64,000 nt of DNA, from positions 248,001-312,000 of the forward strand of contig JAIVFJ010000008.1 of NCBI GenBank assembly GCA_025765615.1. Reading direction: 5' to 3'. Positions 55,028 to 64,000 of this stretch are shown here, piece by piece (within the stretch, counting starts at the first letter, position 1; each line of letters starts with the position of its first letter). This DNA comes from Zopfochytrium polystomum (Eukaryota; Chytridiomycota; Chytridiomycetes; Chytridiales; Chytridiaceae). The translations under genes and the position numbers were made by a program. The notes below the pieces were generated by a model that saw nothing but the letters and a program-made list of their open reading frames with translations, was not told the origin of the DNA and searched no databases.

Positions 55028-56455
55028 ATGGAACTGACATCGAGCGCTCTTTCCACCATGCTTGGTCGGAAGAAGAAGATCCCCGCTGTACCGTGGGAGT
55101 CCATTCCCCAACCCGTCCCTCTTGTGACGGTTAAGTCAGTGGCAAATGCTGCTCCTGGCGCACCTGCCTCTGTTCGTTATGTTGCAACTGGTGTCAGCCC
55201 TGATGCAGAAACTATCCTCAGCCAACTTCCGGCTCCTCTGATGATCGTTGCTTTCACTGGATTTGGCCGCTCGGGCAAGTCTTACACTGCCAGCAAGGTA
55301 CGCCAGCGCATCGTGGGGAACGACGAGTACCAATTCCCGTCTCAACCGGGAAACGTTCCTTGCACCCATGGTATCGATATGATGGTGTTCAAGCACCCTC
55401 GTGAGGCTGGTCACATTATCTTCTTGGATTGCGAAGGTGGTGCCAACCACAACCAGTCTGCCATCCCATTTGTGATCGGCTTGGCTGCCCGACTCACTTC
55501 TCGCATGTACATCTTTGAGCGTGGTTGCTTTACCACCGCTGGATTGGACACGGTCATGCAAGTTATCAACATGGGTTACGCAACCAGCGCCGACGATGTA
55601 GACATTACACGCTCTCTTGTTCTCTGCGAGAACATGTCGATCAATGGAGACATCCCTGACCGAAGGCTCCTTGAGGACCTCCTTTCAGAGGAAGAAGGGG
55701 ACGAAATGACGAACCGGGTTCGCAGCCTGATTAAGCAGAAGTTCGACGTCGAGTTCCAAAAGTTGCCGTACAACACGCAAGGCAACCAAGTTTTGCACGA
55801 CGAAGCTTGCCAAGAAATCGCAGACAAGCTCATGTCCAATTTGAACCCATTTGTTGTTGGCAATGTACCAGCTGACGGCACGATCGTCGTTCAGCTCTGC
55901 AACGAGCTTGTCACCCAGATTCGCGACGGAGGCAACCGCTTCAACATGGTTACCGCGACGGAGGCTTTGGTCGCCAACATGGCGTCTGAGGCTGCAAACA
56001 CGGTGTGGATTGACTTTGTCGACCGCGTACGGAAGCAAGGAAACCACCCCTCCCAGGTGTCCGGCCGGAAACATCTGAGGACCATTCTGCGAGAAATTGA
56101 AGGTGCTGCCAACCAGTCGCTCAACGATCTCGAAACCTTCACCTCCCGCCTGGTCCCAGCGGAACCCGCGGCTGTTGCCCGACACACATGGGAGCGCAAC
56201 CTCAGCAACTTTGAAGCCGACATTCGCGCTGCACACAACCGCAAGTCGGAGGAGCTGGCGCGGTACACGCAGTGGGCGGACCGTGTTAACCGCCTTGTGC
56301 AGGAAATCGTCTCGCAGGTGGTAGAGGCAATCCGGCAGTTCATCAAGTTTGCACGATTCTCCACAACGCTGATCTTGATGAGCAACTACTACCTGTGGAA
56401 GCACAGCGTGAACCTTGTGACCGGAATCGCCCAAGGCGTCATGACGCCGGCGTAA
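55028..56455 (+). CDS. GBP/atlastin-like large GTPase, intronless
   Basis: A 475-residue protein resembling the guanylate-binding-protein/atlastin/Sey1 group of dynamin-like GTPases. The P-loop is FTGFGRSGKSYTASK (about 55255-55300). The switch-1 Thr sits in CTHGIDMMVF and the G3 motif in IIFLDCEGGANHN (about 55415-55445). After this the family usually has an Arg-Asp guanine-specificity motif, but here the matching strand reads RSLVLCENMSINGD, so G4 seems lost or changed. The C-terminal half is helical (TRLVPAEPAAVARHTWE, ARYTQWADRVNRLVQEIVSQ). It ends with a weakly hydrophobic stretch (TTLILMSNYYLW) that might be a membrane contact but is too short for a clear hairpin. Start MELTSSALSTML (55028); MLGRKKK at 55058 is an alternative. 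No intron is needed, unlike its neighbours. Confidence 0.75.
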   Translation: MELTSSALSTMLGRKKKIPAVPWESIPQPVPLVTVKSVANAAPGAPASVRYVATGVSPDAETILSQLPAPLMIVAFTGFGRSGKSYTASKVRQRIVGNDEYQFPSQPGNVPCTHGIDMMVFKHPREAGHIIFLDCEGGANHNQSAIPFVIGLAARLTSRMYIFERGCFTTAGLDTVMQVINMGYATSADDVDITRSLVLCENMSINGDIPDRRLLEDLLSEEEGDEMTNRVRSLIKQKFDVEFQKLPYNTQGNQVLHDEACQEIADKLMSNLNPFVVGNVPADGTIVVQLCNELVTQIRDGGNRFNMVTATEALVANMASEAANTVWIDFVDRVRKQGNHPSQVSGRKHLRTILREIEGAANQSLNDLETFTSRLVPAEPAAVARHTWERNLSNFEADIRAAHNRKSEELARYTQWADRVNRLVQEIVSQVVEAIRQFIKFARFSTTLILMSNYYLWKHSVNLVTGIAQGVMTPA

Positions 56456-57574
56456 AGCGGAGTTTGAGGCGCCCTAAGTGGTTTCCTTCAACCCATCGTG
56501 TCCTGCTCATTCGTGCCACCAACCAATGTGCCTCCCACTCCCTTTCCCTGTCTCACTTCTAGAGGCACATGTTACCCCTTGCTTAGCGATTCTTTCGTTA
56601 TTTTGCTCCCTGGCTTTCTGTTTGCTCCCCTCTTATGTATTTTTCTTTGTCTGCTCGTTGTTCTGCCCCTTTTCTGTCCGTGGCCCCACCCCAATAGTCG
56701 TGGTCTCGGGTTTTCCTCCGTCCTTATATTCTTGGCTCCGCACGCCCCACTCACCTTTCGTATCAGAGTCCTCTTCATTCTTTTTTTGTTTTTTTTTCGT
56801 CCCTCGTTTTCTTCGCAACCTCCTTGCACTTACGAAAAATCATACCGCCCCGAACCTGGGCGGGAGAAAAATGCGATTGCAACATCTGCGGCAAGGGCCT
56901 CATTGAGTGCGGAAGAGATTCAACCACCCCAAGGATTCTGAATCCCAGGGTGAAGGGTTGTGTGTGGCCCAACCAAACTTTTGCAGTGTTGCAACAATTG
57001 TCCGCTCTGCGTGGTATCTGAAAAACCTCAATTATTTTTCACCTCTAGAATTTGCGCGGGGGGGTTGAGGGGTAAAGCGAACGTTGTTCTAACTGCTGCG
57101 GGAGGACGCCCTTGCATTCGCGCAAGTAGAAAATGAAATGGTGAGGAGAAGCAGTCAAGGCACTGCACAAGGTCTCAAGCGACACTGACATCACGATGGA
57201 TGGATCGATTGGTTGGTTGGGGTGTGTGTCGTTTGCATTTTCCTTTTTTCGGAAGACAGCAGCGGCGGGAGGGAGCTCATTTCGAGTGCGGGGTCTGTCT
57301 AAAATTTTTCCGACAGCGGCGTGCGGCCAACTCGAGCCAAAGGGAAGAAGCTTGCAACCCAGCTCGCTCCCCAAAAAACGAGAAAACGAGGCGGTTTTTT
57401 GTCGACCATTTATGGTAAGAGAGACAAAGGAAGAGAAGAAAAAAGCGAGAGAGCGAAAAGCGATTGGGACAAGCGTCCTTCGTTTATAAAAACCCAAAGA
57501 GTTAGCGAAGTGAAGCAAACCAAACCACCAAACCTGTGTCAACTCACCCTCGACCAGCCACCAACACCACCACC
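56456..57574. other. Intergenic spacer
   Basis: About 1.1 kb between two plus-strand genes. The first half is T-rich, suggesting a 3' untranslated region. No recognised gene lies in it; open frames here are short and without domains. Confidence 0.5.
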
Positions 57575-59065
57575 ATGGGCTTCAGCACCGGGAACGCAGG
57601 CTTCCGCCCCCAACAGTCGCAGCTGCATCAGCAGCAGCCTTTCTCGTCGTACTCGGGCAACCCCTCCTACACGCAAAACCAACCTTTCAAGTCATACTCC
57701 CCGCGGAGGCCCTCGTTTGGCGCATCCAACACTTCGTCCTTCCTTGTCTGCTGCCTGCCGGGCTGGGCCCGCAAGTACCTCTCCTTCCTCGCTCTCGTCG
57801 CTGTCACCGCCTTTGTCACTTTCGTCATCACAACAAACCTGAACGTTCTGGTTTCTATCAACTCTCCGTCTGCTTCCACGGGCAAGAAGCTGGATGTGGC
57901 AGGAGACGACTCGTACGCTCTCTATGAAGACGACCTGGAGGATCCTCTCGAGCAACCCCTCCCTGGACGAAAGGGCCAAAACCCCCCGCCCGCAGTCGCT
58001 CCCGCTGCCGCTGCGGGTACCGTCCACGGCGTGGACCCCTCCCTCAAGCAGAAGAAGCCGACCAAGCCGCAAACTGCCCATGGGTCCGCCGTTTCGACCA
58101 TAGTGACGACGTCAAGCGACACAGGGTCCCCATCGATCGCCAGCCTCGCCCAATGCCTCGCGACCACAACTCAATTTGACGCTTCGGAGCGCTGCTGGAC
58201 AGTGCACAAGCAGGCCCTCGCTTCGGCTGTCATTGCGGAGATTGAAGCAATGCCGTTTGCCTCCCGGCAAGCATTCAACACTCTGGACGACTGGTCGCCT
58301 CACCGACTCATCCTCCCTACACACAACTGCAACATGCTCAAACTGCAGCGTATGGGTGCCGGCTATTCGCAGGGGCACGGTCAGATCCACTACGACGGCC
58401 CCAAATGGTTTTGCCCCGAGTTCCTCGAGACGCCCGACAAGGCAGCTATTACCCCGTTGGTGCCGGCCACCCCTGAGCGCGCGGCGGAAGTGTCCGCGGC
58501 TGCCGCCGCCATGGCCACCGTCGCGCCGCCGCCGTGCACCATTTTTTCCCTGGGTTCGAACGGCGACTTTTCGTTTGAGCAGTCAATGCGCGCGTTTGTC
58601 GGCAGCGCCTGCGCGATTCACACCTTCGACTGCACCGGGGTGTGGTCCGACCCGTCGACCATTTTCCACCCGTGGTGTGTATCGGCGAAAACGTTTGTGT
58701 CCCCGCAAAACAGGCAGTACTACCGCATCCAGGATCTGATGACCAAGCTTGCAATTACGTCAGTGGAGCTACTGAAAATCGACGTGGAAGGGTACGAGTT
58801 TGAAACGCTGGAGGCGCTCGCGCTTGCGCCCGTCCACCTTCTTCCCAAGCAGATTCTGATCGAAGTTCACTTCTGGACTGCCGAAGACATGACCCAGTTC
58901 AACCTTGGTGGCAAAATGGACGTGGTTGACTACTCGAAAGAGAACTGGTCCGACCGGGCGGTCCGCTTCCAGAAGCTCATTGCCAGCATGGGTTACCACG
59001 TCGCGGTCAGGGAACTAAATCCTCTGCACGGCTGCTGTGCAGAGTACGTCCTGGTGCGCGTGTAA
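57575..59065 (+). CDS. Membrane-anchored METTL24/FkbM-like methyltransferase
   Basis: A predicted type II membrane protein with a methyltransferase-like lumenal domain. The N-terminus is Gln/Ser/Pro-rich and cytosolic. One transmembrane helix follows (YLSFLALVAVTAFVTFVITT, about 57775-57835), then an acidic and Ala/Pro-rich stem. The globular domain starts near LAQCLATTTQFDASERCW. It has KLQRMGAGYSQGHGQIHYDG and KWFCPEF, IFSLGSNGDFSFEQSMRAFV (SAM-binding type, about 58540-58600), IHTFDCTG and LLKIDVEGYEFETLEAL (about 58770-58815). The end reads HGCCAEYVLVRV. The SLGSNGDFSFE and KIDVEGYE motifs are characteristic of the METTL24 group. It appears to be a single exon, starting at MGFSTGNAG after CACCACC. 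The substrate is unknown; a role in glycan or protein modification in the secretory pathway is inferred. Confidence 0.82.
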   Translation: MGFSTGNAGFRPQQSQLHQQQPFSSYSGNPSYTQNQPFKSYSPRRPSFGASNTSSFLVCCLPGWARKYLSFLALVAVTAFVTFVITTNLNVLVSINSPSASTGKKLDVAGDDSYALYEDDLEDPLEQPLPGRKGQNPPPAVAPAAAAGTVHGVDPSLKQKKPTKPQTAHGSAVSTIVTTSSDTGSPSIASLAQCLATTTQFDASERCWTVHKQALASAVIAEIEAMPFASRQAFNTLDDWSPHRLILPTHNCNMLKLQRMGAGYSQGHGQIHYDGPKWFCPEFLETPDKAAITPLVPATPERAAEVSAAAAAMATVAPPPCTIFSLGSNGDFSFEQSMRAFVGSACAIHTFDCTGVWSDPSTIFHPWCVSAKTFVSPQNRQYYRIQDLMTKLAITSVELLKIDVEGYEFETLEALALAPVHLLPKQILIEVHFWTAEDMTQFNLGGKMDVVDYSKENWSDRAVRFQKLIASMGYHVAVRELNPLHGCCAEYVLVRV

Positions 59066-59641
59066 TCGTTCGGTCTCCAATGCCCCAATTACTTTTCCGT
59101 TTCCTGTTTTTCCATTCACGCGAGAACTTTTTGCCTAGCTCCTGTGCACTCCCACCCTCCCCTTTGTTAACTTTGTGTTGCTGTTTTTGCTGCTCCGCTT
59201 TTCTGCGCTTTGCCATCACGTCCAGTTTTTCTTTGTAGCACTAAGTAATGCTTTGTACCTCCCTTCATCGTCCCTTCCGTTTCCCCTCTTTGCGTCTTCC
59301 GGTTTTAACTTTTTTTCTTTTTTCCTTGGCCGCGATTTGATCGATTGGTTGAATGCGACAAAGAAGTACGTGTGAAGACTGACAACGAGACTGCTAAGGA
59401 CGCGGGAATAAACTCAACCGCGAATGACTCCAAAGCTCCGTCTCCACGTTCGCCTTGAATGAATGGTTTGGGAGATACATACCTCGTATAGAAGAAATCT
59501 GAGGGGGCAGGGGACCGTTGTCTTGTTCTCTCTCCAGCTTCTATCAAATTTCGAAAGAAATCGGTGGGGTGGATGTTGGTTGCTGGGCGGGGCGAGGCGA
59601 GGCTGCAAGAGAGACAAGAATTTTTTGATTTGAAACGGACC
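59066..59641. other. Intergenic spacer
   Basis: About 575 bases, T-rich at the left as expected for a 3' untranslated region. It contains the presumed promoter of the epimerase gene. No gene is seen. Confidence 0.5.
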
Positions 59642-61053
59642 ATGCCCGCATCGACAGCGACCACCGCCGTCGGCCAATCGGTCGTTACCATTTCGTCGCG
59701 GTCGCAGCGCCAGTCCGCTCAGGTCTACCTGTACGGCGCGACGCTCGTGTCGTGGAAGGCCGACGGTGCCGAGCGCATCTTCGTGTCCTCCGACGCCGTG
59801 CTGAACGGCTCCAAGGCCATCCGAGGCGGCATGCAAGTATTTCCACCACCACCACACCGCCACCTCGCACTCTCCATCTCTCTCTCCAAGTCCTTCTTGC
59901 ACGACCAAACCTTCGGGCGGGCGGTCGGTGGCGCGTGCAAAACTCTCAAGCCCAACCAAAACACGCACACCCCCCCAAAAACCCCCTTACCTCTTGCAGT
60001 AACTGACACGCCTCGTCGCATTCCTCACTCTCCCCCCCCCCCATATCATCATTCATTTGAAACTACGCGCAGTCCCATCGCTTTCCCCCAGTTTGGTACC
60101 GTGGAAGGATCGCCTCTTCCTCAGCATGGTTTCGCCCGAGTCTCCACGTGAGTGTTGTGCAAACATTTCAGAACACGCACCTCTTGAAGCCTCTGACACC
60201 TCCCGCTTCCCACTCGCAAATGCTCCGTCAACCGCATGAAACGAAAAACACACTTTTCGCCCATCGTATTATTTCAAAAGTTGGGACTGGGTCGGCCTCC
60301 AGGTCGACACCGAGACCGAGACGACCGCAGCCTTCCGCCTCACGCCGGACAAGGTCCCAAAGGACCTGGCCGCGCTGTGGCCGCACCCCTTTGATGTAGT
60401 GTACACGGTGACGCTGCTGGACACGCCGAGCGGCAAGCCAGCGCTGAAGACCGCGCTGAAGGTGGCGAACACCGGGGCGTCGGCGTTTTCGTTCACGACC
60501 TTGTTGCACACGTATTTCGCCGTCAAGGTAGGCCGAGGATTTCTTCAGAGGGGAGGTCTGTGGGATCGCCGCCCGTCTGACATCACATCCACCACGCGAC
60601 CCTCATCCACCGCCTCACCACGCCCTCATCCCACCCTCCGCGTCGTGCTCCACGTGATTTATTTTTTTTATTTTTTTTCCTCGACAGAGCATCCACGACG
60701 TCCACGTCGAGGGCCTCCACGGGGTTGGCTACTTTGACAAGGTTCTTGGGCAGAACGTGGCGACCGACGCGAACGCGACGGTGACGTTTTCGTCCGAGGT
60801 GGACCGGGTGTACGCGGCGCCGCCGGCGAAGCGCGCCGTGATCCGCGAGGGCGGCGACGCGCTGACGCTGACGATGGATGGGTTCAAGGACCTGGTGGTG
60901 TGGAACATTTGGAAGGAGAAGGCCAAGACGATGGCGGACATGAACGACGAAGGGTACCTTCGCTACGTGTGCGTCGAGGCTGGCGCGGTCGCGCAGCCCG
61001 TCGTGTTGGAGCCCGGCAAGGCGTGGGAGGGCCACCAGCTGTTCTCGCTGTGA
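59642..61053 (+). CDS. Glucose-6-phosphate 1-epimerase (hexose-6-phosphate mutarotase, YeaD/Ymr099c-like)
   Basis: Interconverts the alpha and beta anomers of glucose 6-phosphate; aldose-1-epimerase fold. Exon 1 (59642-59832) has VYLYGATLVSWKADGAERIF and ends KAIRGG. Intron 1 (59833-60072) has a GC donor (GCAAGT) and a normal CAG acceptor; splicing restores IPIAFPQFG. Exon 2 carries GSPLPQHGFARVST with the conserved His. Exon 3 resumes WDWVGLQVDTETETTAAFRL and ends LLHTYFAV. Exon 4 (about 60688-61053) has VEGLHGVGYFDKVL, LVVWNIWKEKAKTM and YVCVEAGAVAQPVVLEPG, with the likely catalytic Glu, and closes with WEGHQLFSL. All family blocks are present in the expected order. Adjacent genes show no functional link. 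Confidence 0.9.
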
Positions 61054-61409
61054 CTGGACTTTTTAAGTTCCGCGTGGACTGTCCACTGTTGCACGAAGAA
61101 GCGAACTTGATTAAATTGAGTTGCAACGGCACGTGACCTCGCACTGACAAGGCTTTCTTTCTTTCTTTTCCTTTTCTCCCCCCTCTTCTTTCTCATTTTC
61201 TTTCGTTTCTTTCGCTCTCACTGGCCTAAGTCGAAGGCAACGAACAGTACGGTATTCACCCAGGCATCCCTTCAACTGTTGAAGCCCGAGTAAACCGCAA
61301 ACCTCGGGAATCAAAAGACTAGGGCCACCGCAGCCCCATTGCCCTCCACCAGCAGCAAGAGGGATCTCTTACCGCCAACCACTGAACAACATCCGCAGCG
61401 CGCGAAAAA
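61054..61409. other. Intergenic spacer
   Basis: About 355 bases with CT-rich stretches, between the epimerase stop and the Kre33 start. No gene is seen. Confidence 0.5.
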
Positions 61410-64000
61410 ATGGTCCGGGCGGCGACCTCAATGGCCAACGCCTCAAAGAAGGTCAAGAAGGGCGGCAAAAAGCGGCGCGGAGCCGGCGATTACAACGACG
61501 ACAGCGGTAGCGACTCGGACAACAACGTGAACGCCGGCACCGTCGACGGCAGGAGCGGCGAGGGCGACTACGACAACGGAGCCGACGTGGGAGCCGACGA
61601 TGCGATCACGCGGGACGGCGGCGACGGGGAGGCCGCCGCGAAGCAGCGACGCAGTAGGAAGAAGAAGCTGGACTCGCGCATCCCGGCCATGATCAACAAC
61701 GGAGTGCTCACGAACCACCGATCGTTTTTCGTCATGGTCGGTGACCGCGGAAAGGACCAGGTCGTCACGTTGCACTACCTGCTGGCGAAGGCCCGCGTGA
61801 CGGCGCGCCCAAACGTGCTGTGGTGTTACAAGAAGGAGCTGGGATTTAGCAGGTCTGACATTGTGGGGGGGGGGGGGGGGGGGGGGTAGGAGCGTTCTTT
61901 GGTAGTGTCCGTTTCATCTCATGCTTTTGCTCTGTTCGGGGTTGCGGAAAACACAGCCATCGCAAAAAGCGGATGAAGCAGATTCAGAAGGAAATTGCGC
62001 GTGGCCAGCGCGAGGCGGATGAGGATGATCCGTTCGAACTTTTCATTTCGTCCACCTCCATTCGCTACACCTTCTACAAAGAGACGGAGAACATTCTCGG
62101 TCAGACCTTCGGCATGTGCATTCTGCAGGTACTTTGGAACACCTGCCGGGGCGCAAAAAATGAATTTTGAGACTAAAGAAAAGGGGCGCTTCGTTTTTAG
62201 GACTTTGAGGCCCTCACGCCCAACTTGCTCGCTCGGACCATTGAAACCGTCGAAGGCGGCGGCTTGGTCGTCATCCTTTTGAAGACAATGACTTCCCTAA
62301 AGCAGCTGTACGCTATGACAATGGTTAGCTTCTCGCGTTCCATTCTTGAAAGCGTTCGATGGTTTGACGCTTTTATTCGATTTACTCGCACAGGACGTGC
62401 ACGCACGCTACAGAACGGAAGCCCACCACGACACCGTCGCCCGCTTCAACGAGCGTTTTATTTTGTCCCTTGGAAGCTGCGAGACCTGCCTCGTCGTCGA
62501 TGACGAGCTGAATATCTTGCCGCTGAGCGCAGGAAAGCACGTCAAACCAAAGCCAAAGAAGGAGGTAGTGTTTCACACTTAGTTTTCTCTTTCTCCGTGC
62601 GTAACGGCGTGCCCTGATTTGAAGCTGATCGCGTTTGGACAGGACGACAACCTGACGCCGGCTCAAAAAGAGCTTGCAGAGCTCAAAGAGTCGCTCGCAG
62701 ACACGCAGCCAGTGTCGGCGCTGCTCAGCGTTGCGAAAACGCTCGACCAAGGACGCGCCGTACTCACTTTCATAGAGGCCATTGCGGAAAAATCCCTGCG
62801 CTCGACTGTCTCGCTGACGGCCGCTCGTGGTCGCGGAAAGTCAGCAGCTCTCGGTATATCCATTGCAGCCGCGATCGCTTATGGCTACAGCAACATTTTC
62901 ATCACGTCGCCGAGCCCCGAAAACTTGAAGACTCTCTTTGAGTTTGTGTTTAAAACGTTTGACGCGCTGGGATACGAGGAGCATCTTGATTACGACATTA
63001 TCCAAAGCACGAATCCGGACTTTCACAAGGCTGTTGTCCGAGTGAACGTTTTCAGGCAGCACCGCCAGACAATTCAGGTGAGACCGATTTAGGACTCTCT
63101 TGCACGTGATATGCTTGAACTAATCCATTCTTGAATTATAGTATATCCAACCAACGGATGCCGCAGTTCTTGCACAAGCAGAACTGGTCGTTATTGACGA
63201 GGCCGCGGCCATCCCATTGACACTGGTTAAATCACTTTTGGGCCCTTACCTCGTCTTTATGGCGTCAACTATAAACGGATACGAAGGCACTGGCCGCTCG
63301 CTGTCTCTCAAGCTGATCGCGCAACTTCGCCAGCAGAGCGCAGCTTCGGGTGGAAACAGTGTGCCGACCGCTTCTGGCTCGCAAGGCGTGCTCGTTGGAC
63401 GAGACGGCAAGGAGCGGAAGGGCGGCAGCGGCGCGAGCGGCAGCGCAACCACGGACGCGGCGGGATCGTCGACAACGGCGGCCTTGCCGCGGTCGATGCG
63501 GGTGCTCCGCGAGATCAAGCTGGAGGAGCCGATTCGTTACGGTGCCGGGGACCCCGTGGAGGCGTGGCTCACGCGACTGTTGTGCTTGGACGCGTGCGAG
63601 CCGGCCGCGTCAACTTCGTCGCTGTCACGGGGCCTGTCGGGGCAAGGCGGTGCGGCGGGGTGCCCGCACCCGGACGATTGCGAGCTCTACTACGTGAACA
63701 GGGACACGCTGTTTAGCTTCCACCCAGTTAGCGAGGCGTTTTTGCAGCGTATGATGAGCTTGTACGTTGCTAGCCACTACAAGAACAGCCCAAACGACTT
63801 GCAGCTGATGAGGTGACCATAGTGTAAATTCTCTTTGTACATAGGAGAATTACTAGAGATCCACGCTCTGTTTTACTGATTGCCATTGGTCTTCTCTTTT
63901 TTTCTCGAATTGTTCGTATGAAGCGATGCCCCGGCACACCATCTCTTTGTCCTTCTTCCACCGCCCAAGAAAGCCACTGGCGCCAACGCCCCAACAACAC
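61410..64000 (+). CDS. KRE33: RNA cytidine acetyltransferase Kre33/NAT10 (partial; 3' end beyond right edge)
   Basis: Catalyses ATP-dependent N4-acetylation of cytidine in 18S rRNA and tRNA, in the nucleolus. Exon 1 has a Lys/Asp/Gly-rich leader, then LDSRIPAMINNGVLTNHRSF and VTLHYLLAKARVTARPNVLW. Later exons show SHRKKRMKQIQKEIARGQRE, DPFELFISSTSIRYTFYKE, ILGQTFGMCILQDFEALTPN, GGGLVVILLKTMTSLKQLY and VHARYRTEAHHDTVARFNER. The helicase-like domain has TAARGRGKSAALG (Walker A, about 62815-62855), IFITSPSPENLKTLFEF and VVIDEAAAIPL (about 63187-63220). FMASTINGYEGTGRSLSLKL follows. A Gly/Ser-rich insertion (about 63345-63475) interrupts the region before EEPIRYGAGDPVEAWL. The last exon joins LQLM to SDAPAHHLFVLLPP at about 63926. 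Intron 1 contains a long poly-G run. The acetyltransferase domain lies outside the window. Confidence 0.92.
61866..61887. repeat. Poly-G homopolymer in KRE33 intron 1
   Basis: A run of about 22 G lies within the first intron, 10 or so bases downstream of the donor. It is similar to the run in the MIS12-like intron. Confidence 0.9.

Overview
This window is nuclear DNA from a eukaryote, most likely a zoosporic (flagellated) early-diverging fungus such as a chytrid; this is an inference. Most host genes carry short introns with GT..AG ends, and one GC-AG intron is visible. Fungal-type genes are present: a GH76 cell-wall mannanase, EFM4 and Kre33/NAT10. A TTLL9-type tubulin polyglutamylase, normally linked to cilia and flagella, points to a flagellated lineage. 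A large coiled-coil protein that could be centriolar lies in the same window. Microsatellites (CT, CA, AGAC, AAAT and long poly-G) are abundant in introns and spacers.

Region 1 to 28.4 kb is dense and GC-rich. On the minus strand are: TTLL9-like (cut by the left edge), a Mis12/Mtw1 kinetochore protein, a GH76 mannanase, a Gfo/Idh/MocA oxidoreductase, a LAMMER (CLK) kinase with a long disordered N-terminus, an M24B Xaa-Pro dipeptidase, a small membrane protein and a CBM5/12-like + DUF3421 protein. A class II DYRK kinase follows on the plus strand. Then come a 6.3 kb coiled-coil gene and a multi-pass TM7S3/TM198-like protein, both on the minus strand.

Region 28.4 to 49.0 kb is a cluster of mobile elements. 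A 9.3 kb DNA transposon (28426-37723) with about 315 bp near-identical terminal inverted repeats sits inside a CT microsatellite. It carries a KDZ-type transposase and a second multi-exon gene encoding a homeodomain, an HMG-box-like segment and a Cys/His-rich zinc-binding C-terminus. About 290 bp further on is a Ty1/Copia element (38012-49045; direct repeat AAAAC) whose pol gene contains a likely spliceosomal intron. Nested inside it is an apparently intact chromodomain Ty3/Gypsy element (42065-47279; direct repeat TGAGA). The Gypsy element has nearly identical 308 bp LTRs, a Tf1-like self-priming arrangement and a -1 slippery site between gag and pol.

Region 49.0 to 52.8 kb is gene-poor and holds only coding-like fragments and a tRNA-like segment.

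Region 52.8 to 64 kb returns to host genes: EFM4/EEF1AKMT2-like eEF1A lysine methyltransferase (minus), then on the plus strand an intronless GBP/atlastin-like GTPase, a membrane-anchored METTL24/FkbM-like methyltransferase, glucose-6-phosphate 1-epimerase, and the 5' part of the RNA cytidine acetyltransferase gene (Kre33/NAT10), which runs off the right edge. The host genes look like unrelated single-copy genes rather than a functional cluster.

Exon boundaries were inferred by eye from frame, GT/AG signals and family conservation, and should be treated as approximate unless an exact splice site is given.
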